A stretch of DNA of 64,000 bases from contig CP096134.1 in NCBI GenBank assembly GCA_023242925.1, positions 868,001-932,000 on the forward strand, given 5' to 3'. Position numbers and translations under genes: made by a program. Each line of letters begins with the position of its first letter. Positions within the stretch are counted from its first letter, which is position 1. Under the pieces are notes generated by a model. The model was not told the DNA's origin. It was given only the letters and a program-made list of their open reading frames with translations, and did no database searches. Below, piece after piece: positions 39,593 through 49,864 of the stretch. This DNA is from Hyphomonadaceae bacterium JAD_PAG50586_4 (GTDB lineage: Bacteria > Pseudomonadota > Alphaproteobacteria > Caulobacterales > Aquidulcibacteraceae).

Positions 39593-41836
39593 ATGCGGGG
39601 TGTTTTGTTGGGCGGTGCGGCCGCGATGGCGATGATGGCGCTGGCGGCGCCACAGGCTTACGCGCAGTCAGATGAAGAGCAGGCGGGGCTCGATGAGATT
39701 GTGGTCACAGCGCGCAAGCGTGAGGATCGCTGCAAGACACGCCGATCTCAATCACCGCGTTCACGGCGTCGGCGCTCGAAGATCGTGGCATCGGCGACAT
39801 TGAACAGATTGGCGACCTCACGCCGAACTTGGTGTTCGATCGCGCAGCACCTATTGGCGGCTCCGGCTCAACCGCCGTCATCTATATTCGCGGCCTCGGC
39901 CAAGATAGCGGCTTGCCGACCATCGATCAGGCCGTCGGCCTCTATGTTGATGGTGTTTACATGGCCCGCGCCGTTGGCAGCGTCGTCGATCTTGTCGACA
40001 TTGAACGCGTCGAGGTGCTGCGCGGCCCGCAAGGCACATTGTTTGGGCGTAACACGATTGGCGGCGCAATCTCGATCACGACGCAGCGCCCGGATCAAGA
40101 CTTCCACGGCTATGTCTCCGGCAGCATTGGCGACGACGAGCGTCGTGATTTGCGTCTTTCGCTCAATCTGCCGATTACGCCAGAACTCGCAACCAGTATC
40201 ACGGTGTCGAGCAATCAGCGGGACGGCTACGTGATCCGCGCTGACGGCACGGACATGGGCAACACTGATGCGACCGCGGCGCGCATGGCCGCACTCTGGA
40301 CGCCGACAAATGATTTCGACCTCTATTTCGCCGCTGATTATTCACGTCGCCGCGAAAACGGCGCACCATTCGTGTTGAACGAGGTCACGTTGCTCGGCAC
40401 GAACGGGCCCACCTTTGGCGCTTATCATAACGCCGTCGTCGCTCCAATTGGCGCCTGCGCGCCGCCGATCGATCTGACGCTGACCTATCCCAATTGTTAT
40501 AGCAACCAATGGATTTCGGCGTCCGGCACGACTGATTTCGGCACCTTGCCGGCGCGCGACGATCTCGATCTGTGGGGCGCATCGCTCAGCGCAGAATGGC
40601 GCCTCGGCGACATCACGCTGCGCTCGATCACATCTTACCGCGACACCCAAAGCGCGTTCAATCTCGATCAAGATCACTCGCCGCTGACTGTCGCGCATGT
40701 GGTTTCGGACTTTGAGCACAATCAGTTCACGCAAGAGCTCCAATTGCTCGGCGAAGCGCTAGATGGGCGTTTAAGCTACATTGTCGGCGCCTACTACTTT
40801 CAAGAGGAAGGCGCGTTGTTCGAGCGTGTGACGTTCGCGCCGGTGGATTTCGTCAGCGGCGGCGACGTCGACAACGACAGCCTCGCGCTGTTTACCCAGG
40901 CGACCTTCGACATCACCGATCGCCTGAGCCTCACGGCTGGGCTGCGCTACACTGAAGACACGAAGCGCTTCACGCCGGACACCTACGTCGTGTCCAGTGG
41001 CATCGGCCTGCCGCCGGGTACGCCGATCCTGCCGAGCGACGAAGCCGTCGTCGAGGTGGAGGAGGTCACCCCGATGGTGAACTTCGCTTACGATTGGTTG
41101 CAAGATTTCATGACCTACATCACGTATTCTGAGGGCTTCCGAGGCGGTGGCTTCACGCAACGCGTGTTCCCGCCGAGATCCCACCGTGCCGAGCTTCGAG
41201 CCGGAATTCGTCGAAGTCTGGGAAGCTGGCTTCAAGTGGGTCACTCTCGACAATCGTTTGCGCCTCAATGCGTCGGTGTTTGACAATCAATATTCCGATC
41301 TGCAATTCGTCACGCAGGACACGACGGTTGGCCCCACGGTGCGCAACGCCGGCGCGGCCGAGGTGCGTGGCGGCGAGCTTGAGCTGACTTGGCTCGCCAC
41401 CGAAGCGCTGCAATTCGATGTAGGTGTCGGCTATCTCGATGCGACGGTGACGGAGGTTGATCCTGCCACGCTCGTCACCCCGGGCGCTTCGCTCGTGCGC
41501 GCGCCGGAATGGAGCACGTCGGCGGGCGTGTCTTATGAAATAAATCTTGGCGAACTTGGCACGCTCACGCCGCGTGTCGATTGGATTTATCGTTCGGACA
41601 CATACTACGAGGCGCGCAATCGTCCACAATCTCTGCAGCCGGCCTACGATCTGATCAATGTCGGCCTCACCTATGAATCGATGAGCGGCAATTGGACGGC
41701 GTCGCTCATTGGCAAGAACCTCACCGATGAACGCGTGATGCAATCGGTCTATACTGACCAGCGCGATCTCGGTCTCACCGAGGCGATGTACGGCCGCGGT
41801 GAAGAATGGAGTCTCACGCTGCGTCGATCCTTCTGA
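39593..41836 (+). pseudogene. TonB-dependent outer-membrane receptor, two frameshifts
   Basis: About 747 residues when repaired: substrate uptake across the outer membrane. A signal peptide (MRGVLLGGAAAMAMMALAAP, QAYA) precedes the TonB-box region GLDEIVVTARKRED. The plug shows GLYVDGVYMARAVGSVVDLV and ERVEVLRGPQGTLFGRNTIG; the barrel ends in LTLRRSF with a terminal Phe. The frame breaks at about 39730 (one base missing; the second frame gives LQDTPISITAFTASALEDRG) and near 41176 (one base extra; the next frame gives DPTVPSFEPEFVEVWEAGFK). GGAGGG lies six bases before ATG 39593. It belongs to the catabolic cluster and is probably under MarR control. Confidence 0.88.
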
Positions 41837-41884
41837 TGCGGGATCGGCCAGGTTCGCGCCTGGCCGATTCCGTCGCTGGAGCGT

Positions 41885-43027
41885 ATGAGCATGGTAGACT
41901 TCAACGCCGATCCTTTCGTTCCTGGCGAACATTTCCTCCTCAAAGGCGCGCAGACCGGCCCGCTCGCTGGCCTGCGCTTCGTTGTGAAGGACAATCTCGA
42001 TGTTGCCGGGCGCTGCACGTGTTTGGGCTTGCCGAATTATGGCGTGCCGGCCGAGCGCCACGCGCGCATTGTTGCCGCATGCCTCGACGCGGGCGCTGAT
42101 TTGCTCGGCAAAGTCGTGATGGATGAGTTGGCGTTCAGCTTGCTCGGCCTCAATGCCGCCTACGGGCCTCCGCTCAATCCTGCCGCGCCGGGACGCGTTG
42201 CGGGTGGATCGTCATGCGGTTCCGGGAGTGCGGTGGCGCAGGGCTTAGCGGATTTCGCGCTCGGCACGGATACGGCCGGATCGGTGCGCGTACCCGCGAG
42301 TTTCTGCGGACTTTGGGGGCTGCGGCCGACGCATGGCGCCATCGCCAACGACGGCATGGCGCCTTTGGCGCATTCATTCGACACACCAGGCTGGATCTGC
42401 GCCGACGCAGAGACGATGTCTCGTGTCAGCGCGGCGTTGTTGCCGGAGGGCAATGGGGCGCCGATCGAAACGGCTGTGATTTGCGACTGGCTCTTTGACG
42501 ATGCGCTGCGCGCGCAGGATGCAATTGTGTGGGCCGAAAAGCGCAAACTACGCGTCAAACGGCAGCGTACGCCGCTATCTCCTTTGGAGGAGATGCTTGC
42601 TGCTTTTCGAACAGTTCAAGCGTGCGAAGCTCATGGCGCGCTAAATTCGTTTCTTAGCAATCCTGATGTTCCCGCCGATACGCTTGAGCGTATACAAGCT
42701 GGCGCGCGTGTCGCCGCCGGAGCTCTCGTCGACGCGCAACGAACATGTGTGGAAGTGCAAGCTATGTTTGACGACATCTCCGTCGGCGCTGTGCTCCTCG
42801 CGCCAACGGCGCCGTCGCCACCGCCCTTGTCTGCGCTCGCTGAGGCCACAGCACGCCAGGATGCGCGCAGCCAAATTCTAACCCACACCATTCTCGCGAG
42901 CCTCGTCGGCGTGCCGCAAATTTCGGCGCCGATGTGGCGTGACGCGCGGGGGCCGGTCGGACTGGGCGTTATCGCCGCGCGCGGCGCCGATCGGGCGCTG
43001 ATTGATCTGTGCACGCTACACAAATAG
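41885..43027 (+). CDS. Amidase signature enzyme
   Basis: A 380-residue, rather short member of the amidase signature family, hydrolysing an amide to acid and ammonia or amine. The Ser-cisSer-Lys triad is visible: Lys in LRFVVKDNLDVAG (about residue 36), cis-Ser and neighbours in VAGGSSCGSGSAVAQG (about 107), and the nucleophilic Ser in GTDTAGSVRVPASFCG (about 132). It lies between the TonB receptor and the flavin reductase/monooxygenase genes, so an amide intermediate of the pathway is a likely substrate. The shared 15-bp motif follows 15 bases after its stop. Confidence 0.88.
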   Translation: MSMVDFNADPFVPGEHFLLKGAQTGPLAGLRFVVKDNLDVAGRCTCLGLPNYGVPAERHARIVAACLDAGADLLGKVVMDELAFSLLGLNAAYGPPLNPAAPGRVAGGSSCGSGSAVAQGLADFALGTDTAGSVRVPASFCGLWGLRPTHGAIANDGMAPLAHSFDTPGWICADAETMSRVSAALLPEGNGAPIETAVICDWLFDDALRAQDAIVWAEKRKLRVKRQRTPLSPLEEMLAAFRTVQACEAHGALNSFLSNPDVPADTLERIQAGARVAAGALVDAQRTCVEVQAMFDDISVGAVLLAPTAPSPPPLSALAEATARQDARSQILTHTILASLVGVPQISAPMWRDARGPVGLGVIAARGADRALIDLCTLHK

Positions 43028-43042
43028 CCCTTGCGTGTTTAA

Positions 43043-43057
43043 ACATAGCTAGGTAAC
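43043..43057 (+). promoter_or_regulatory. Shared 15-bp motif, copy 2 (upstream of flavin reductase)
   Basis: ACATAGCTAGGTAAC, identical to the copy at 33861-33875. It ends 30 bp before the ATG of the flavin reductase gene, which heads a long rightward operon, and is followed by an AT-rich stretch likely to overlap the promoter. Confidence 0.65.
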
Positions 43058-43087
43058 AAAGGTAATAATTGGAGCAAAGAGGCGGCG

Positions 43088-43623
43088 ATGGCCCTGGCGA
43101 GTGCGAGCCCAAGTGCAGATGCCCGTGCGTTGCGCGCGGCGTTCGGCCGATTTGCCACCGGCGTCGCCATCGTCACCAGTCTCGATGAGGAGGGCGCGCG
43201 CGCGGGCGTCACCATCAATTCATTTGCCTCTGTGTCACTCGATCCGCCGCTCGTGCTGTTCAGCTTGGCGCGCTCTCTGCGCAGCTTTGAGGCGTTCGCG
43301 AATGCGCGGGCGCTGGCGATCACCATATTGGGCGAGGATCAGGCCGATCTCGCGCTACGTTTTGCACGCGCGGGCGTGGATAAGTGGGCGATCGCGCAGA
43401 TCGTCGTCGGTGAAAACGGCGTGCCGTGTCCGGCGCATGGCGTGGCGCGCTTCGAATGCACGCCGTTCGCGCGGCACGAAGCCGGCGACCACGACATCTT
43501 CATCGTGTGTGTCGAGCGCTTCACCGCAAACGACGCGCCGCCACTGCTCTTCCATGGCGGCGCATTCCGAAATTTCAACGAAGCGAGGCCGGCTATGCCT
43601 GCCGTGCTGGGGGATGGGCGTGA
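43088..43623 (+). pseudogene. Flavin reductase of a two-component monooxygenase, frameshifted near its end
   Basis: About 178 residues. It supplies reduced flavin to the monooxygenase encoded next. The HpaC-like fold shows ALRAAFGRFATGVAIVTSLD, GVTINSFASVSLDPPLVLFS and HDIFIVCVERF. In the first frame the protein would run on past its normal end and through the start of the next gene to 43852. Losing one base near 43585 explains this: the neighbouring frame gives EAGYACRAGGWA and a TGA at 43621-43623, overlapping the GTG of the next gene by four bases as expected for a coupled pair. Confidence 0.78.
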
Positions 43624-45111
43624 TCAAGGACGGAAAACAACATATCGCGTCGCTGCGCGACGGGCGCGAGGTTATCCTGCGCGGCGAGCGCGTGGCGGAT
43701 GTCACACAACACCCGGCCTATCGCCAATCGGTGGTGTCGTTCGCCAGTCTCTACGATTTCCAGGCCGCGCCGGAGAACGTCGAGCGTATGACGTTCGACA
43801 TTGGCGGCGGAAATCGCGTCAGCCGCGCCTGGGATATTCCGCGCAGCTATGACGAGATGGTGTCGCGCCGGGCGGCACTCGAAAGCTGGGCGGAGCTGCA
43901 TTACGGCTTCATGGGCCGCTCGCCCGATCATGTCGCCTCTAGCCTCATGGGCATGTTCATCGGCGCGGCCGAATTCGACAAGCACGATGCCGCGCGCGGC
44001 AAGGCGCTGCGCGGGTATTGGGACTATGCGCGGCAGAAGGATCTCTTCCTCACTTACGTTATCATTCACCCGCAGGCCGATCGTTCCAAAGCAGCAAGCG
44101 AACAGGGCGCGCAGGATTTCGCGGTCCGCATCGTCGATGAAGACGCAAGTGGTCTCACCGTACGAGGTGCGAAGATGCTGGGCACGTCCTGCATCATGGC
44201 GAACGAGATTTTCTGTGCGTCGCTACAGCCGCTGCGTCCCGATGAATCCGATCTCGCCGTTTCGTTCGCGGCGCCGCTCAATGCGCGCGGCGTGAAAATT
44301 CTCTCGCGCAAATCTTATGAGGAAGCGGCGCCCAGCGTGTTTGACAATCCGTTGTCGAGCCGATCTCGACGAGAACGATGCGGTCATCTTCTTCGACGAT
44401 GTGAAAATACCTTGGGATCGCGTGTTCTGCTCGCGCGACGTGGTGCTGAGCAACAAGATGTTTCACGCAACGCCAGCGCACATCTTGCAGAACTACCAAG
44501 CGCAGATTCGCCTTGCGGTGAAATTGCGCTTCCTCGTTGGTCTAGCGCGACGCATAGCGGAGGCCAATGGTGCGACGGATTTCCCACAAGTGCGCGAGAC
44601 GCTCGGCCAGTTGGCGGCCGAAGCGTCAATGGTAGAAGCGCTTGTAGCGGCGATGGAGGCGCGCGGCGAGCTCGTGAACGGCTATTTCACGCCGCATCGC
44701 AACACAGTCTACACCGCGCAGGTGCTGACACAACAACTCTACCCCAAGATCATCAATACGTTGCGCGATCTCTCGGGCGGCGGCGTGATCATGCTGCCGT
44801 CGGGCGTTGAGGATTTGCTCAATCGCGAGTTCGCCGGTTACGCGCTGGCGGCGCAACGTTCGCCTGTGTTCTCGCCCGAAGACCGGGTGCGCTTCTTCAA
44901 GCTCGCATGGGACGCGATTGGCTCGGAATTCGCCTCGCGTCACACGCAGTACGAGATGTTCTACGCGGGCGCTTCCTTCGTCACCAAAGGTCACGCTTTC
45001 CGCACGTTTGATTGGGCGCGCGCGAACGCGCTCGTTGATCAGCTCTGGAATTCTTACCCACGCGCGATCGGTGAGATGGCGCACGAACCGGCAAGAAAGG
45101 TCGGCGCATGA
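43620..45111 (+). pseudogene. HpaB-type flavin-dependent monooxygenase, frameshifted
   Basis: About 497 residues when repaired; a group D (acyl-CoA-dehydrogenase fold) monooxygenase that uses reduced flavin from its partner. The start VIKDGKQHIASLRDGREVIL and HPAYRQSVVSFASLYDFQ match 4-hydroxyphenylacetate 3-monooxygenases; DYARQKDLFLTYVIIHPQAD and MLGTSCIMANEIF follow. The frame breaks at about 44364, where one extra base interrupts the family motif; without it the sequence reads NPLSSRLDENDAVIFFDDV. The C-terminal half (HATPAHILQNYQAQIRLAVK) is intact in the second frame. It may hydroxylate a phenol-type ring or, as in the known pyridine pathway, open an N-heteroaromatic ring. Confidence 0.85.
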
Positions 45112-45680
45112 ATATCCGAAAGATTCATACGATCGTGGAAGACGTCTTTCACGAGGGTGGGCGGCCCGCGTCGTCCATGCTGCGTAAAGTGGCCGTGGCC
45201 GCGATCGTGCGAAATCCTCATGCCGGAGAGTGGCAAGAGGATTTGTCCGCGCTGGTTGAAGCCTCGGCCGATCTCGGCCGCAAGATTGGCGTGCGCGCCA
45301 ATGAAGCGCTTGGCGGCATGGCGGTGGAGAGCTACGGCAAGGGTGCGCTCATAGGCGTCAACGGCGAGCAGGACCATGCCGCGGCGTTGATCACGACCGT
45401 GTTTGGCGACGTGATCCGCGAAGGCGTCGGCGGCGGCAAAGCTTGGATTTCCTCAACCACCAAACGCGGCGCCGCGGGTGCGATCATCGACGTGCCGCTC
45501 GCGCACAAAGACGCACTCTACGTGCGATCGCACTATGACGCGATGAGTGTGCACGTCCCCGATGCGCCATTGCCGGACGAACTCGTCATCATCGCTGTTT
45601 ACGCGACGCGTGGGCGTCTCAACGCACGCGTGGGTGGTCTGAAGGCTACAGAAATCCAAGGCGTGGACGGTTTGCGTTAG
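45108..45680 (+). CDS. PF06684 (DUF1185, 'amino acid synthesis') family protein
   Basis: 190 residues, recognised from the pattern MNIRKIHTIVEDVFHEGGRP, AVAAIVRNPHAGEW, YGKGALIGVNGEQDHAAALI and the C-terminal PDELVIIAVYATRGRLNARV. The structure of one family member has a chorismate-mutase-like fold; despite the name, no reaction is established. It overlaps the monooxygenase gene by four bases and is followed nine bases later by an enamidase-like hydrolase. This placement suggests a role in processing a nitrogen-containing ring-opening product. Confidence 0.82.
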   Translation: MNIRKIHTIVEDVFHEGGRPASSMLRKVAVAAIVRNPHAGEWQEDLSALVEASADLGRKIGVRANEALGGMAVESYGKGALIGVNGEQDHAAALITTVFGDVIREGVGGGKAWISSTTKRGAAGAIIDVPLAHKDALYVRSHYDAMSVHVPDAPLPDELVIIAVYATRGRLNARVGGLKATEIQGVDGLR

Positions 45681-45689
45681 GAGCACATC

Positions 45690-46889
45690 ATGAAAACGGC
45701 GATCGTCAACGCGGGCATGATCATTAGCGGCAATTGGCGCGCGCCGTTCGTCGCCGGCGACGGCATCATCATGGCCGATGGCGTCATCGTCGCCGTGGGC
45801 GAGGTGGCTGGCGACAAGCGTCTGGACGAATGCGATGTCATCATCGACGCAGGCGGCGCCGCGATCATGCCGGGCCTGATTGATTCCCAAGTGCACAACA
45901 CGTTCGGTGACTATACACCGCGCCAAAAGACGGTGGGCTTCCTCGAGAGCTATGTGCACGGCGGTGTGACAACCGCGATCAGCGCCTCCGAGGTTCACGT
46001 GCCGGGCCGGCCACGTGATCCGGAAGGCGTGAAGGCGCTGGCCATCGCGGCGCAGCGATCGTTCGTGACCTATCGGCCGGGTGGCATGCGCGTCTATGGC
46101 GGCTCGGTAATTTTGGAGCCTGGCCTCACGGAGGCGGATTTTCACGAATTGAAAGCCAAGGGCGTATGGCTCGCGAAAGCCGGTTTCGGCAATTTCGCGT
46201 CGCCGTTCGACTACGCGCCACTTTCCCGCTGGGCGCGCGAGGCGGGCATGATCACGACGCTGCACACCGGCGGCGCATCCATCCCCGATTCATCGCCGAT
46301 CTGGGGCGAGCACGTGCTTGCGATCAATCCGCACGTGTCGTTTCATATCAATGGCGGCCCGACCGCGATTCCCGACAACGACATTGCCCGCATCATCAAT
46401 GAGAGCGAGATCGCGCTCCAAGTGTGCACGGCGGGCAATCTGCGCACGACGCTGCTCTGCGCCGAACTCGCGATCGAAGCCGGCGCCTTCGATCGTTTCC
46501 TGATCGCCACCGACACGCCAACCGGCAGCGGGATCATGCCGCTCGGCATGCTCTACACAATCTCGCATCTGGCGAGTCTCACCGCGCATCCGCCGGAATG
46601 GTTTATCTGCGCCGCGACTGGATCGAACGCGAACGTTTATGGTCTGAATTGCGGCGTACTCGCGCCGGGGCGGGAAGCCGATGTGCTCGTGCTCGATGCG
46701 CCCACCGGCGGCACGCAGGAAAACCTCATCGACGCACTTCGCAATGGCGACATCCCCGGCATTGGCGCGGTCATCAGCGCAGGTGAACCGCGTTTCGTTG
46801 GCCAAAGCCGCAACACGCCCGCGCCACGTCGTTCGGTTGTGGTCGCCAAGAATAAGCGGCCTCAATCGTTTGCAACGGCGCGGTACTAG
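45690..46889 (+). CDS. Enamidase-like amidohydrolase with altered metal motif
   Basis: A 399-residue amidohydrolase that resembles the enamidase of anaerobic nicotinate fermentation, which opens the cyclic enamide 6-oxo-tetrahydronicotinate. The matching blocks are DYTPRQKTVGFLESYVHGGV, FVTYRPGGMRVYGGSVILEP, TTLHTGGASIPDSSPIWG, FHINGGPTAIPDND and the tail GQSRNTPAPRRS. The usual HxH metal pair reads DSQVH, so the first His is Gln; other candidate ligands (His in HTGG and HINGG, Asp in IATDTPTGSG) remain. It may bind one metal or act on a different enamide. It is part of the monooxygenase operon. Confidence 0.78.
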   Translation: MKTAIVNAGMIISGNWRAPFVAGDGIIMADGVIVAVGEVAGDKRLDECDVIIDAGGAAIMPGLIDSQVHNTFGDYTPRQKTVGFLESYVHGGVTTAISASEVHVPGRPRDPEGVKALAIAAQRSFVTYRPGGMRVYGGSVILEPGLTEADFHELKAKGVWLAKAGFGNFASPFDYAPLSRWAREAGMITTLHTGGASIPDSSPIWGEHVLAINPHVSFHINGGPTAIPDNDIARIINESEIALQVCTAGNLRTTLLCAELAIEAGAFDRFLIATDTPTGSGIMPLGMLYTISHLASLTAHPPEWFICAATGSNANVYGLNCGVLAPGREADVLVLDAPTGGTQENLIDALRNGDIPGIGAVISAGEPRFVGQSRNTPAPRRSVVVAKNKRPQSFATARY

Positions 46890-46893
46890 GGGC

Positions 46894-48128
46894 GTGGCGC
46901 AGCGTGTTGTCATCGTTGGGGCGGGTCATGCCGGGGGTGAGTGTGCTCTCAGGTTGCGTCGACTTGGTTGTCGCGGCGAAATCGTTCTCCTCGGTGAGGA
47001 AAGCGCCCCGCCATATCAGCGACCGCCCCTCTCGAAGAAATATCTCTGTGACGAATGGGACCTCGATCGTCTTTTGCTGCGCCCGCGGCATGCTTACGTC
47101 GATGAGCAGATTGAACTGGTGACGAGCGTGCAAGTGGCGAGCGTTGACCGCCAGCGTCGGCAAGTGGGCGCCCGCAGCGGATTGTCATGGCGATACGATT
47201 GGCTTGTGTTGGCAACAGGGGCAAAGGCGCGCCTTGCCGATCTGCCAGGCAGCTCGCTGCGCGGCGTTTCAGTCTTCCGCACAATCGATGACGTGGACGC
47301 TCTCAAGGCGTCGCTAAAGGTTGGCGCGCGCCTCGTCATTGTAGGCGCCGGATATATCGGTCTTGAATTGGCTGCGGTGGCGAGAACGTTGGGCCTGAAC
47401 GTTCTGGTTTGCGAAACCCAGGATCGTCCCTTGTCGCGCACGAGCGGCCCCGCGGTCGCAAAGCGCCTCTTGGACCTGCATCAACAACGCGGCGTCGAAT
47501 TTCGATTTTGCGAGAAGGTCGCGGGTGTCGTTGGCGACAAGCGAGTTGAAGGTGTCCTGTTCAAAGATGGCAGTGAGGTCGAGGCGGATTTGGTCGTCTT
47601 CGGAATTGGAAGCGTACCGGAAACGGATTTGGCGCGAGATTGCGGCTTAGCGGTGGATGATGGCGTCGTTACAGATGTAAACTGCCGAACGAGTGATGCG
47701 CGCATCTTTGCCATCGGCGATTGCGCGCGTCGCCCTTTGGCGCGGGGTGGGCCGCTCATTCGACTGGAGAGCGTGCACAACGCCATTGAAGGGGCGAGGC
47801 TAGCCGCAGGGCAGATCGCCGGCGCTGACGCGGAAGAAGGGGAAGCCCCTGGTTTTGGTCGGATCAGTTCGACGCAAAACTGCAGGTGGTGGGGTTGGTT
47901 GGCGAACATGATACGGTGGTGGAGCGCTGCGAAGGCGACGCGTTCGCGATATTCTATCTCCGACAGGGGATAGTTGCGGCCGTTGAGTGCTTGAACCACC
48001 CGGCTGCGTTTCTCGCGGGGCGCGCTTTGATGCGTGATGCTTGCGAAGTGGATGCCGAACGGCTCGCCGATAGCTCGCGCTCGATGAAAGAAATTCTCGG
48101 CGCCATCCGACGGTCAAATGCGACATAA
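46894..48128 (+). pseudogene. Ferredoxin/rubredoxin reductase-type FAD oxidoreductase, frameshifted
   Basis: About 411 residues when repaired. It passes electrons from NAD(P)H to a ferredoxin, here presumably for the Rieske dioxygenase. FAD motif VVIVGAGHAGGECALRLRRL at the N-terminus, PPYQRPPLSKKYLCDEWD, NAD motif LVIVGAGYIGLELAAVARTL (about residue 148) and ARIFAIGDCARRP (about 270). The frame breaks in the CCCC run 47846-47849; one added base gives PWFWSDQFDAKLQVVGLVGE and the rest to the TAA at 48128. GTG 46894 is the start. No ferredoxin gene accompanies it. Confidence 0.85.
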
Positions 48129-48137
48129 GGAGTTGAA

Positions 48138-48923
48138 ATGAACGCTGCTCACCAGAGGGCGGCGGCCCTGTTGCGCGCCGCGTACGCAGGCGCGCCAATC
48201 GATCCGCTCCGGGACTTCGTCACCCCCGAGGACGTGGACGCCGCCTACTCAGTGCAGAGCATAAATACAAAGTTTTGGGTTGAGCAGGGTCGCCGAATTG
48301 TGGGACGCAAAATTGGCCTCACTGCGGAGGCTGTGCAAAGGCAGCTTGGTGTTGATCAACCCGATTTCGGTGTGTTGTTTTCCGACATGCAGATTGCGGA
48401 TGGCGGCGTCTTGAGCGCCGCTCACGTGATCCAACCCAAGGCGGAAGCGGAAGTCGCGCTCGTGCTTGGGCGGGATGTATTTGATCTTGGCGCCACGGCA
48501 GAGACGATCATGGCCGCAGTCGATTACGCGGTCGCGGCGATCGAGATCGTCGATAGCCGCATTGCGGATTGGAAGATTACCTTCGCCGATACGGTGGCGG
48601 ACAACGGATCATCCGCCTTCTTCGTGCTTGGGCGGGAGAAAAGAAAGCTCGCGGGGCTTGATCTCTACACATGTGGCATGGCGCTTGAGATCAATGACAA
48701 GGTGGCGTCGGTGGGCGCAGGCGCGGCCTGTCTCGGGCACCCGCTCAAAGCCGCCGAATGGCTCGCGCGGGCATTGGCCGATCGTGGTGAACCATTGCGC
48801 GCGGGCGACATCATACTGACCGGCGCGCTCGGACCAATGGTTGCGATCAATCCCGGCTCTAAGGTGCGAGCCCAAATTGGCGGGCTCGGCGACGTCAGCT
48901 TCAGTTTTGAGGGCGCGCGCTGA
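48138..48923 (+). CDS. 2-hydroxypenta-2,4-dienoate (2-keto-4-pentenoate) hydratase
   Basis: Adds water to the dienoate released by the C-C hydrolase, giving 4-hydroxy-2-oxovalerate. 261 residues of the MhpD/BphH family. Seen are [49 protein letters not shown] (metal-binding Glu residues) and GSSAFFVLG. The end overlaps the acetaldehyde dehydrogenase start by one base. First of three lower meta-pathway genes that close the operon. Confidence 0.92.
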   Translation: MNAAHQRAAALLRAAYAGAPIDPLRDFVTPEDVDAAYSVQSINTKFWVEQGRRIVGRKIGLTAEAVQRQLGVDQPDFGVLFSDMQIADGGVLSAAHVIQPKAEAEVALVLGRDVFDLGATAETIMAAVDYAVAAIEIVDSRIADWKITFADTVADNGSSAFFVLGREKRKLAGLDLYTCGMALEINDKVASVGAGAACLGHPLKAAEWLARALADRGEPLRAGDIILTGALGPMVAINPGSKVRAQIGGLGDVSFSFEGAR

Positions 48924-49864
48924 TGGCGAAACCCAAAGTTGCGATCATCGGTTCGGGCAATATCGGCACGGACCTTATGATCAAGGTCATACGGCTCTCC
49001 GACGCGCTTGAGATGAGCGCGCTTGTCGGTATCGATCCCGAATCCGACGGCTTGAAGCGCGCGGAACGCATGGGTGTAACGACGACGGCCAACGGCATCG
49101 AAGGTCTCGTCGCCCTGCCGGGTTTCGGGGATATAAAGATCGTCTTCGACGCGACCTCGGCTGGGGCGCACAAGCATCATGATGAGGTGCTGCGGGGCTA
49201 CGGCAAGCGCGTGATCGATCTGACGCCCGCTGCGATTGGCCCTTACACAATCCCATCGGTAAACGGGGAAGCGCATCTCGATGCGGTAAACGTCAACATG
49301 GTGACGTGTGGCGGACAGGCGACGATTCCGATCGTGCACGCGGTCAATCGCATCTCAAAGGTGCGTTATGGCGAGATCGTTGCATCGATCGCTTCGAGAT
49401 CGGCGGGGCCAGGCACACGTGCGAATATTGACGAGTTCACGGAGACGACATCGAAGGCGATAGAGAGTGTTGGCGGCGCCGATCGCGGCAAGGCGATCAT
49501 CGTGCTCAATCCGGCCGATCCGCCGCTCATCATGCGCGACACGGTCTATTGCCTCTGTGACGAGGCTGACCGGAGCGCGATTGAGGCCAGCGTCGAGGCG
49601 ATGGTCAAGGAAGTGCAGACCTACGTGCCCGGATATCGTCTAAAGCAGAAAGTCCAGTTCGAGCACATCGGCTCAAACCAACTGCTGCGTATTCCCGAGA
49701 TGAATGGCGAATTCGTCGGCCTCAAGGTTAGCGTATTCCTGGAGGTTGAAGGTGCCGCGCACTATCTGCCGGCCTACGCCGGAAATCTCGATATCATGAC
49801 ATCGGCGGCGCTGCGCACGGCTGAGAAGATCGCCGCGCGTCTGCCGCGAGGGGCAGTCGCATGA
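48923..49864 (+). CDS. mhpF: Acetaldehyde dehydrogenase (acylating)
   Basis: Converts acetaldehyde, NAD+ and CoA to acetyl-CoA, with acetaldehyde channelled from the aldolase. 313 residues. The Rossmann motif is [20 protein letters not shown]; the catalytic Cys is in [20 protein letters not shown] (about residue 128). [20 protein letters not shown] is a family signature. It overlaps both neighbours and forms the usual complex with the aldolase encoded next. Confidence 0.94.
   Translation: MAKPKVAIIGSGNIGTDLMIKVIRLSDALEMSALVGIDPESDGLKRAERMGVTTTANGIEGLVALPGFGDIKIVFDATSAGAHKHHDEVLRGYGKRVIDLTPAAIGPYTIPSVNGEAHLDAVNVNMVTCGGQATIPIVHAVNRISKVRYGEIVASIASRSAGPGTRANIDEFTETTSKAIESVGGADRGKAIIVLNPADPPLIMRDTVYCLCDEADRSAIEASVEAMVKEVQTYVPGYRLKQKVQFEHIGSNQLLRIPEMNGEFVGLKVSVFLEVEGAAHYLPAYAGNLDIMTSAALRTAEKIAARLPRGAVA

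Noticed and set aside
45108..45680. Literal role of the PF06684 gene in amino-acid synthesis
   Set aside because: The family name is historical; the operon context is catabolic.
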